61,986 nucleotides of DNA from Prochloron sp. SulCav_FS08_3_32_3330 (GCA_020721205.1 DYNF01000005.1:11480-73465); one strand, 5' to 3'. Shown: positions 18,316 to 24,491, numbered from the stretch's first letter. Notes: generated by a model from the sequence alone, not told the origin. Numbers and translations: made by a program.

Positions 18316-18495
18316 CAGGGTGTTTTCATTCTTTTTTTTCAACGGGTTAAAACCCGTTGCTACCCAAACAAAACCCGTAAAGACGGGTTTTAGGATTAAA
18401 TATTAACTAATATTAAAAAAATTAAACCTGCGTATGCCTGTTTTGTTTATGTAGCAACGGGTTTCAACCCGTTGCCTCCCTTTGAAAACACCCTG
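18316..18495 (+). repeat. Family A multi-hairpin element, second of a tandem pair
   Basis: A near full-length copy with both outer ends (AGGGTGTTTTCATTC and GAAAACACCCTGC). It shares long identical blocks with the copy at 18148. Its right edge abuts a half family B repeat (AGGGCTAAAGCCCAACAACAAACC, about 18505-18527). Confidence 0.9.
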
Positions 18496-18528
18496 CCCTC
18501 TGTAGGGCTAAAGCCCAACAACAAACCA

Positions 18529-20163
18529 TTAATTATTTTCTTTTCTTTTCGCTAATTTTAACCGAATTTCTTGATGAACAGACTCAGTAATAGGATAAAA
18601 ATAAGCTAAAATTACTCCACCAATTAACGCAATAGTAGGAATCGGTCCGATCGCCAAACGAATCGCTAATAAAGCCGATGCTGGTTGATCTGAGGGAATA
18701 GGTTGACCGGGTATCCTTTCAATAAATCCTGATAAATCAAGCGCAATTCCTACAATAAATAGGGCAAATGCTAACCCAAATTTTTGTAATAGCACCATAA
18801 AACCATAAAATACGCCCTCCCTTCTTTGTCCCGTTTCTAACTCATCTAATTCAATTACATCGGGTATCATTGACCAAGGCACTAAGTAGGCTACAGAGAC
18901 TCCGAATCCAGCTAAAACTGCTAAAATATAAAGTAAGTTCATTTGATCTGGTTGGAGGAGAAAAAGTCCTCCTTGGGCGATGATCCAGATCCCGCTTCCC
19001 ATGAAATAAACGGCTTTTTTCCCTACTTTTGTACTGATCGCTTTCCAGACAAATAACATTAATAATGCTGTACCTTGGACGGCGATCGCCATGATTGGAA
19101 AAGCAGACTCAGGTTGTTTCATCCAATTTACCACAAAATAAATTAAAATTGAGGCGGTCAATTGTACTGCTAACCATGAACAAAGATAGATCCCAATAAC
19201 ATATAAAAAAGCTTTATTTTTAAAGGCAATTTTTAACTGTTCAAAAAAAGAAAGTTGGGATTCTTGATTAATAGATTCAACTAAAATATGAGGATTTTTT
19301 GCTAATAAATGATCCTCCGTTTTAAGATCAAGTAAAGTTAACCCAAAAGCAGAAAATAAAATACTAATAATAAAAGCAGTAATAGTTAAAGTATTGAAAC
19401 TTTGTTCTAAGAAAAAATTATTAATTCCATAACCTAAAATCATGATGCCTAAAGTGATTAAACTATAGCCAAAATATTTACGATATTGAGGGATTAAAAG
19501 AGGTTGTTTTCCCTTTTCTTGAATGCGAAAAGTACACCAAAAAATCGCTATTACAGAAATTAAACTAGAAATTAATCCCAAAAGCCAATAAGCTTCTATT
19601 TCTTGATCTTTATATTGACCAAAAATAATTTGAGCTAAGATTAAAGATAAAATACTACCACCAATCGAAAAAGCAAACCGAAAACTATTTAAACGAGTCC
19701 TTTCATTATAATCTTGAGTTAATTCTGGAGTTAAAGCAGTATAGGGTAAATTAACAGCAGTATAGGCAATATTAAACAAAATACCGATTAAAACATAATA
19801 GGCAAATAATAACCAATTATTAAGGTTTAAATCTTCACTAAATTGAGGTACAATCCATTGTAAAAGATTCAGTATGCCAAAAGGAATTGCTCCCCAAAAC
19901 ATCCAAGGTATTCTTCTTCCCCAAACTGATTTTGTGCGATCACTTAAAATGCCCACAATCGGGTCATTAATCGCATCACTAATTTTCCCGATCATTAAAA
20001 TACTTCCGGCTAAACCTGCGCTTAAACCTGCTATATTTGTAAAAAAATATAACAGATAAAATACTAAAATATTAGCCGTTATAGCCGCCCCTAAATCCCC
20101 CGCCCCATAAGCAAGTTTAGTGGAAAAATGTAAGGTTTCTATTTGGGGTTTTTGTTGATTCAT
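18529..20163 (-). CDS. GPH-family (glycoside-pentoside-hexuronide) cation symporter
   Basis: A 544-residue 12-helix secondary transporter of the major facilitator superfamily. The start FSTKLAYGAGDLGAAITANILVFYLLYFF and the block KISDAINDPIVGILSDRTKSVWGRRIPWMFWGAIPFG, with its Asp and Arg residues, are the GPH/MelB signature. The central loop (about residues 285-315) is long and charged. Family members move sugars or other small solutes with Na+ or H+. The substrate is not readable here and no sugar-catabolic gene is adjacent. It converges with the phosphodiesterase gene across a repeat cluster. Confidence 0.9.
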   Translation of the reverse strand: MNQQKPQIETLHFSTKLAYGAGDLGAAITANILVFYLLYFFTNIAGLSAGLAGSILMIGKISDAINDPIVGILSDRTKSVWGRRIPWMFWGAIPFGILNLLQWIVPQFSEDLNLNNWLLFAYYVLIGILFNIAYTAVNLPYTALTPELTQDYNERTRLNSFRFAFSIGGSILSLILAQIIFGQYKDQEIEAYWLLGLISSLISVIAIFWCTFRIQEKGKQPLLIPQYRKYFGYSLITLGIMILGYGINNFFLEQSFNTLTITAFIISILFSAFGLTLLDLKTEDHLLAKNPHILVESINQESQLSFFEQLKIAFKNKAFLYVIGIYLCSWLAVQLTASILIYFVVNWMKQPESAFPIMAIAVQGTALLMLFVWKAISTKVGKKAVYFMGSGIWIIAQGGLFLLQPDQMNLLYILAVLAGFGVSVAYLVPWSMIPDVIELDELETGQRREGVFYGFMVLLQKFGLAFALFIVGIALDLSGFIERIPGQPIPSDQPASALLAIRLAIGPIPTIALIGGVILAYFYPITESVHQEIRLKLAKRKENN

Positions 20164-20213
20164 TTTGATTAATTTTTAATTAATTTTTAATTAAATTAGG
20201 ATTGCTATATATA

Positions 20214-21893
20214 TTATTTTTCAGTTTTTTCTAAGGATAAAATTAAATCAGATTGAAGAATAAAATCCTCTGGTAAAGTGGAAGTTGACGCTATACCTTT
20301 AATAGAATATAAAAAAGCTTTAGCCTCGGAAGGAATAGATTGACCACTTAATTTTTCTCCTTTTTGAATAACTTGCTTTGTCTTTTCTAAATCAAAGTAA
20401 AAATAACCTAAATTATCTTTAGGTAAAGATTGAGTAATTTCTTGAAAAATTTTACTATTTGCTAAAGAATTTTCTTTAGTTAAAGTTAGAAAATTATCAA
20501 AAGGTGTGCCTAAAGTCATTAAAAATGTATCTTTTTTTGTCCAACCATAACCTAATATATATTGTTGCATAGCGTCTTTCCATTCAATCACATTAATCTC
20601 ATCTATTTTCTTATCACTGGATAAAATAAAAGGAGATAATTCTTTTTTATAATAATCAGTTAAAGTGTTAATTGTCTTTTCCGCCGTAGGGCGATCCGTT
20701 GTTTGAATAGCCAAAACTCCGCCAATCCCAATAATACTTAAAGCCCCTTGATTAGAGTTAATTAAACCAAAACCAATTTCCCCATTCATCCAACCTAAAA
20801 TATCTCGATCTAAGTCAAGATTAAGTTCTTTTTTAATATTTTTTCTGGCTTCATCAATGGGAGTTTTAAATTCAGGAATATCCTCAAATTGTTTAATCGC
20901 ATCAGTCCAAATTTTACTTAAACCTTGCCCTGTAAATAATAAAAAAGTTTCACTAGGAAACTGATCTAAAATTTTCCCTTCTGATAATTGTAAATAATCA
21001 AAATTAACCTCCGAATTAAGTTTAGTAATTGCTTGAAAATGTAACCCTTCCTTTTCTAATCCTACCCCAATCACGGCTGATTCTATTTGATTAAATTCTT
21101 TTAAAATTTCTTCAGGTATTTCTTCAGATTTTTCTTCAGATTTTTCCTCATTAGAAATTGTTTCTGCTGTGTTAAAACCTTCTTCCACAAGGGCAGAATA
21201 ATTAGGTAAATAAATTTGAGCAAGAGGAGTTTTTAAACCCAGATCCCGATTAAAAATTGCTGTATCTTTCATTGCCGTAGCAAAAGAAGCTTCACCCTGA
21301 AAAGAATCAATCGCAGAATTGATAATATTTGGGTTAGATCCCACGATTAAATAATCATTAACTAACGCAAAACTAAGGGGTTCATTTTCTTTAGTTGTAC
21401 CGCTAGAAATAGGATAATCTTTATATTCTTTTTCTTCTAAATCTTTTAAATCTTGCTTAACTTTTAGGGCAAATTGTAAAGCTTTAGCTTTATTGGTAAT
21501 ACCCACCACCATTAAAATATTTTCGCCTTCTTTTTCCTCTTTTTGAGGTAAAACCGCAAACATAATATTGCCCAACCAAGGTTTAATATCTTGATCATAA
21601 TTAATATTAGAAATTGCCGTTATATTTGGGGTTAATTCTTGCCATGTTTTCCCCATAATTTCTTGGGCTTCTGTTGTACCAAATTCTGACATTTGAGACC
21701 AAACTTTTGGCTCAGTCACAATATAAGTAGCCATTAAAGCCTCATCAGGCACAAGTTTCGCCGCATCTAAAGGAGTTAAAGCTTTGCCTAAAATTATTTT
21801 GTAATAAACATACGTTCCCCCCAAAGCGATCGCCAGTAAACTTCCTAAAATTGCCCCTAAAGCCCAAGAGGGTTTTTTAATTGTTTCAGCCAT
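20214..21893 (-). CDS. DUF3352 domain protein, membrane anchored
   Basis: A 559-residue protein anchored by one N-terminal helix (about 12-33, LGAILGSLLAIALGGTYVYYKI) with the bulk outside. The pattern PDEALMATYIVTEPKVWSQMSEF, the repeated PLSFALVNDYLIVGSNPNIINSAI and the later GYFYFDLEKT match cyanobacterial DUF3352 proteins. Function is unknown. A Glu/Lys/Ser-rich stretch (about 245-260, repeated EEKSEE) is a flexible linker. It is upstream of the GPH transporter on the same strand with a 50-bp gap, so co-transcription is likely. Confidence 0.85.
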   Translation of the reverse strand: MAETIKKPSWALGAILGSLLAIALGGTYVYYKIILGKALTPLDAAKLVPDEALMATYIVTEPKVWSQMSEFGTTEAQEIMGKTWQELTPNITAISNINYDQDIKPWLGNIMFAVLPQKEEKEGENILMVVGITNKAKALQFALKVKQDLKDLEEKEYKDYPISSGTTKENEPLSFALVNDYLIVGSNPNIINSAIDSFQGEASFATAMKDTAIFNRDLGLKTPLAQIYLPNYSALVEEGFNTAETISNEEKSEEKSEEIPEEILKEFNQIESAVIGVGLEKEGLHFQAITKLNSEVNFDYLQLSEGKILDQFPSETFLLFTGQGLSKIWTDAIKQFEDIPEFKTPIDEARKNIKKELNLDLDRDILGWMNGEIGFGLINSNQGALSIIGIGGVLAIQTTDRPTAEKTINTLTDYYKKELSPFILSSDKKIDEINVIEWKDAMQQYILGYGWTKKDTFLMTLGTPFDNFLTLTKENSLANSKIFQEITQSLPKDNLGYFYFDLEKTKQVIQKGEKLSGQSIPSEAKAFLYSIKGIASTSTLPEDFILQSDLILSLEKTEK

Positions 21894-21976
21894 GATTTAA
21901 ACCTTCATTTTGAAATGTACTTTCATTCATATTATCGCACTACAGATTGATATTAGGACATTTTTCTCATGCCTTT

Positions 21977-22004
21977 GTAGAGACTTGCTATGGCACGTCT
22001 CTAC
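21977..22004. repeat. Family D: GTAGAGAC palindromic repeat
   Basis: GTAGAGAC (21977-21984) and GTCTCTAC (21997-22004) enclose a 12-nt loop that contains a further GC/GC pairing. I recognise it as an interspersed palindrome common in cyanobacterial genomes. It marks the left edge of the RNA-ORF cassette, just before its promoter. Confidence 0.8.
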
Positions 22005-22037
22005 TGCTTAAAATCAGGCATTAGCAGAATTATTGAA

Positions 22038-22085
22038 ACACAAGTAATTTATTTTCTTGACAAAAATGTATTACTTGTGTAGTAT
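22038..22085 (+). promoter_or_regulatory. Promoter with overlapping 11-bp inverted repeat
   Basis: TTGACA (22057-22062) and TAGTAT (22080-22085) are separated by 17 bp, a near-consensus sigma-70 promoter. The perfect inverted repeat ACACAAGTAAT (22038-22048) / ATTACTTGTGT (22070-22080) flanks the -35 box and touches the -10 box, so a repressor binding it, or a hairpin in readthrough RNA, could control initiation. It points towards the tRNA-like gene 60 bp downstream and is the only strong promoter I see for the cassette. Confidence 0.72.
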
Positions 22086-22147
22086 ATGAATATAGCAGTT
22101 AAGGAAACTGTTATTTGTACCTTGAAAAGTAAATAAATGGAACACTT

Positions 22148-22220
22148 GGGGCTGTAACTCAGTGGTGAGAGTGCCTGTCTGTCGAACAGGAAGTCGGGAG
22201 TTCAAATCTCCTCTGCCCCG
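22148..22220 (+). tRNA. tRNA-Asp (anticodon GUC)-like gene in the RNA cassette
   Basis: A full 73-nt cloverleaf. The acceptor pairs GGGGCTG with CTGCCCC, with one T-T mismatch at pair 6-67. The D-stem is ACTC/GAGT. The anticodon stem CCTGT/ACAGG has loop CTGTCGA (anticodon GTC). The T-stem GGGAG/CTCCT has one wobble and the T-loop is TTCAAAT. The discriminator G73 is right for aspartate. CCA is not encoded, and the next RNA fold begins at the following base. It could be a working extra tRNA or a mimic; the mismatch and context favour the latter but do not prove it. Confidence 0.75.
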
Positions 22221-22342
22221 TTCTCTGTGTTCTAACTGTTGAAGCTTACATACGGTAATCTGAGTAATCAGAGTTGGTTCGACTCCCACAGCCTCCACCA
22301 ATGGGGGCTGAAAAAAACAGCTTTTTCGACTTACACAGAGAA
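22221..22342 (+). ncRNA. Circularly permuted tRNA-like RNA resembling the tmRNA tRNA domain
   Basis: TTCTCTGTGT (22221-22230) pairs perfectly with ACACAGAGAA (22333-22342). Inside, GTTGAAGC (22238-22245) pairs with GC plus TTCGAC (22320-22330, three bases bulged). Next come a TCTGA-GTAA-TCAGA hairpin and a T-arm-like GTTGG-TTCGACT-CCCAC (one mismatch). CAGCCTCC (22290-22297) then ACCA is followed two bases later by GGGGGCTG (22303-22310), which pairs with CAGCCTCC (one wobble). So the 3' half with CCA precedes the 5' half. The parts match the tRNA-like domain and helix P2 of tmRNA with the tag-coding part removed. No tag frame is visible. Structure is well supported; identity is inferred. Confidence 0.65.
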
Positions 22343-22395
22343 ATTTCAGTAAAACAAGTTTTAGAAATAAATTTTTAAGTAATATTATTTATAAA

Positions 22396-23046
22396 TTGGA
22401 GGTGATTAAAATAACAACAATTACTGTAACAGATGCCTTAGCAGAATTAACTTTATTACAAAAAAGAATTGAATCTGCACGAATTTCTTTAGAGGATAAT
22501 ACCCTGATTACTTATGTGGAAATGGGTAAAGTTCCGACAGGTTTTAAATCAAGAGAAGATTATGAAACAAAAGCAAAAGCTTCTTTACAAAAAGTAGATG
22601 CTTTAATTACTAGACGTAGGGTAATTAAACGTGCAATTGTTTTATCAAATGCTCAAACAATAGTAACAGTTGCTAGTGAAAATATGACGGTAGCTGAAGC
22701 TATTGAAATGAAAAACTTTATTATGTATTATGAATCTGTTTTAAATACTATGCACTCTGCATATAAAACAACTATTTCACAATACGAAAAAGCAAAAGTT
22801 AAAATTAAAGACCGTTTAGATAAATTAGCTTTAGAAGTATTAGGAAAAAATGTTAATTCTGGTTCAGATCGCTATCAATCTTTAGCTGATAGTTTCCTTG
22901 CCAGGGAAGGAGTTGAGTTACTTGATCCTACTAATTTAGCAGAAGAAGTTGAAAAACGACAAAGCTTTATTGAGGAGTTTAATTCAACGGTAGATCGGGT
23001 ACTTTCTATTAGTAATGCTCGAACTATGATTGACATTCCTGATTAA
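22396..23046 (+). CDS. Unrecognised coiled-coil protein of the RNA cassette
   Basis: A soluble protein of up to 216 residues with no signal peptide or membrane helix. It is mostly helical, with heptad-like stretches near LAELTLLQKRIESARISL and YEKAKVKIKDRLDKLALEVL; I do not recognise a family. There is no ATG at the start. A perfect ribosome site GGAGGTGAT (22398-22406) is best spaced for an ATA codon at 22411, while TTG 22396 and GTG 22402 overlap the site itself. The gene lies between two structured RNAs on the same strand, so the protein may bind or process them. That is inference from position only. Confidence 0.75.
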   Translation: MEVIKITTITVTDALAELTLLQKRIESARISLEDNTLITYVEMGKVPTGFKSREDYETKAKASLQKVDALITRRRVIKRAIVLSNAQTIVTVASENMTVAEAIEMKNFIMYYESVLNTMHSAYKTTISQYEKAKVKIKDRLDKLALEVLGKNVNSGSDRYQSLADSFLAREGVELLDPTNLAEEVEKRQSFIEEFNSTVDRVLSISNARTMIDIPD

Positions 23047-23055
23047 AATAAAATC

Positions 23056-23338
23056 AATGCTGGTTACTCGAAAACTTCTAAATTTATGGGTTTATTGATG
23101 AATAGCTCAATTTGTGTTAGAGCGCACGAATTTTAATCGTGAGGTGTAGTTTCACAAACTACTTCATCAGCCATAATTTTAAAGCTCAAAGTTTAATCTT
23201 TAAAGCTTAAAAATTAAAGAATAAAGTTTAGATTTTCAATCTTTAAACCATAACGGTTAAAGTTCGATAAAATCCGAGATTATGGTTAATGGTCGCCCTA
23301 AAACCTTGAAGTTTCCTCTCGGCTGAGTAGTCAGCATT
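23056..23338 (+). ncRNA. Large structured RNA closed by a 15-bp long-range stem, containing a tRNA-like fold
   Basis: AATGCTGGTTACTCG (23056-23070) pairs over 15 contiguous positions (three G-T wobbles) with 23324-23338, and AAACTTC (23072-23078) pairs with GAAGTTT (23308-23314). The enclosed region holds a tRNA-Lys-like cloverleaf (23096-23173) and AT-rich hairpins such as TCTTTAA/TTAAAGA, GTTTA-GAT/ATC-TTTAAAC, CTTTAA-CC/GGTTAAAG and CCATAA/TTATGG. It ends in a run of ten T. The closing stems suggest excision as one folded RNA from the cassette transcript. It does not match an RNA family I know. Confidence 0.75.
23096..23173 (+). tRNA. tRNA-Lys (anticodon UUU)-like fold with encoded CCA
   Basis: The acceptor TGATGAA pairs perfectly with TTCATCA; the D-stem is GCTC/GAGC; the anticodon stem CACGA/TCGTG has loop ATTTTAA (anticodon TTT); the T-stem GTAGT/ACTAC has loop TTCACAA; discriminator G and CCA are encoded (23171-23173). 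Oddities are a U1-A72 pair, C instead of A at T-loop position 58, G73 and its location inside a larger closed RNA. The anticodon loop closely resembles that of real tRNA-Lys, the part recognised by lysine anticodon nucleases. It may be a mimic rather than a translating tRNA. Confidence 0.7.
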
Positions 23339-23350
23339 TTTTTTTTATTA
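23322..23350 (+). terminator. Possible attenuator hairpin before the PARG-like gene
   Basis: GCTGA (23322-23326) can pair locally with TCAGC (23331-23335) around GTAG, directly before ATTTTTTTTTT: the form of a short intrinsic terminator. The same bases form the 3' strand of the 15-bp closing stem of the upstream RNA, so the two folds exclude each other. Readthrough into the gene at 23363 could therefore depend on whether the upstream RNA folds. Pairings are seen; switching is inferred. Confidence 0.5.
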
Positions 23351-23362
23351 ATGAGGTTTAAA

Positions 23363-24214
23363 ATGGTTAGTAAAACAATTAGAAAAAGTATTGCTCAAGA
23401 TACAATCGAAATTCTGGAAAAAGGCTTTTATCTTAATCCTAATAGTGAGACTATTTCTGTTAAAAATGCCTTAAATTATGCTAAAAAAAATTCAATTCAT
23501 TATCAACCGAATGATTTTGAAAAGTTATTAAGTCAAGTTGATTTAATTTTGAAAGAAAAGAGTCATAATCTTGCGATTGAAGTAACAACTGAAACAACTT
23601 TAGAAGCTTCTCATCGTTTAATTGTAGAAGAAAAAACAGATCATGTAATTTGTTTAAACTTTGCTTCTGCGAAAAATCCGGGGGGAGGTTTTTTAAATGG
23701 TAGTCATGCTCAAGAAGAAAGTTTAGCCAGATCATCTGGTTTATTTCCTTGTATTTTTCAGATGAAATTAATGTATGAAACTAATCGCAATTTTCGCTCT
23801 TGTCTCTATACTGATAATATGATTTATTCCCCTGATATACCTATTTTTAAAGATGATCAAGGGGCATTATTTCCTAATATTTATCCTCTCTCAATTATTA
23901 CATCTCCGGCGGTTAATCGTGGTGCTGTGGAAAGAAATGAACCTCAGAATATTCCGAAAATTAAAGAAATAATGTTAAATCGCATCGAAAAAGTTTTATC
24001 TGTAGCCGTTTTTCATCAACATAAAACTTTGATTTTGGGAGCTTGGGGTTGTGGAGTTTTTCAAAATAAACCTGACGAAATAGCTGAATTATTTGGTGAA
24101 TTTCTCTTAGAAAATAAAAAATTTAATCATGCTTTTGAAAGAGTAATTTTTGCTGTGTATGATTCATCAAAAGATCAACATATTTATCAAGCATTTAAAA
24201 ATCAATTTTCCTAA
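23363..24214 (+). CDS. TIGR02452-family (microbial PARG-like, macrodomain) protein
   Basis: The ATG at 23363, eight bases after a GAGG site, is preferred over the one at 23351; the protein has 283 residues. The N-terminal helical part (IAQDTIEILEKGFYLNP) leads into the macro-like fold with VICLNFASAKNPGGGFLNGSHAQEESLARSSGL, which contains the GGG-X(6-8)-QEE signature of poly(ADP-ribose) glycohydrolases, and later AWGCGVFQNKPDEIAELF. Such enzymes remove ADP-ribose from proteins or nucleic acids or handle ADP-ribose phosphates from RNA repair. It lies between two structured RNAs on the same strand, so an RNA-linked ADP-ribose role is attractive but unproven. Confidence 0.88.
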   Translation: MVSKTIRKSIAQDTIEILEKGFYLNPNSETISVKNALNYAKKNSIHYQPNDFEKLLSQVDLILKEKSHNLAIEVTTETTLEASHRLIVEEKTDHVICLNFASAKNPGGGFLNGSHAQEESLARSSGLFPCIFQMKLMYETNRNFRSCLYTDNMIYSPDIPIFKDDQGALFPNIYPLSIITSPAVNRGAVERNEPQNIPKIKEIMLNRIEKVLSVAVFHQHKTLILGAWGCGVFQNKPDEIAELFGEFLLENKKFNHAFERVIFAVYDSSKDQHIYQAFKNQFS

Positions 24215-24253
24215 ATTATCATGACAAAATTGAAAAATTTATTTATAATAAAA

Positions 24254-24470
24254 GAAATTGCGTGACCTAATCTGATTGAGCTTACATACTTAGTACGAGA
24301 GGAAAAAATGGCACTGTCAAACAGTGTGCGTTTGGGAACGGGGAGTGCGAAGAACCCGACAGGTATGCCTAGAAGTAGCAATCCTTGAGAGAGTGTGTAA
24401 TAACTCATCGGCGGAGTCCCCCTAGTAACTGAGAAAACGCAAAATGCTCATCAAACTTTCACGCAATTTT
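24254..24470 (+). ncRNA. Structured RNA mimicking the 23S rRNA sarcin-ricin loop and GTPase-associated centre
   Basis: GAAATTGCGTGA (24254-24265) pairs with TCACGCAATTTT (24459-24470), and GAT-T-GAGC (24274-24281) pairs with GCTCATC (24446-24452). Inside, CTTAGTACGAGAGGA (24289-24303) is the sarcin-ricin loop core, with bases matching E. coli G2655 (bulged), A2660 and G2661. A CACTG/CAGTG hairpin follows. Then 24356-24411 aligns without gaps to E. coli 23S 1052-1107 as I recall it (about 38 of 56 identical), with A1067 and A1095 equivalents at 24371 and 24399. Stem changes are compensatory (CCAG/CUGG to CCGA/UCGG; GC/GC to GU/AC). A T-rich tail follows. Confidence 0.8.
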
Positions 24471-24486
24471 TTCCTTATTTTTTTGC
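24471..24486 (+). terminator. T-rich end of the RNA cassette
   Basis: After the 12-bp closing stem of the rRNA-like RNA, the strand reads TTTT-TTCCTTATTTTTTTGC. The stem plus T-tract is a plausible Rho-independent end for the whole cassette. The next gene is on the opposite strand and converges here. Confidence 0.5.
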
Positions 24487-24491
24487 TGAAA

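Noticed and set aside
22071-22301. Minus-strand frame of 76 residues with GVEPTLITQI and RGDLNSRLPV
   Set aside because: This is the well-known false protein produced by reading tRNA genes backwards; it covers the tRNA-Asp-like and permuted tRNA-like RNAs.
24211-24408. Minus-strand frame of 65 residues
   Set aside because: It lies over the structured rRNA-like RNA, has low-complexity composition and no ribosome site.
24254-24470. Fragment or pseudogene of a 23S rRNA gene
   Set aside because: The sarcin-ricin part precedes the L11-domain part, the reverse of 23S order; the 1.5 kb between them is missing; stems are kept by paired changes; and the whole is enclosed by its own perfect stem.
22038-24486. 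Group I or group II intron, retron, or GOLLD/ROOL-type giant RNA
   Set aside because: No reverse transcriptase, no domain V-like hairpin and no group I core pairing was seen. GOLLD and ROOL also occur near tRNAs, but their motifs as I know them do not include sarcin-ricin plus L11-domain sequences. A covariance search would settle this.
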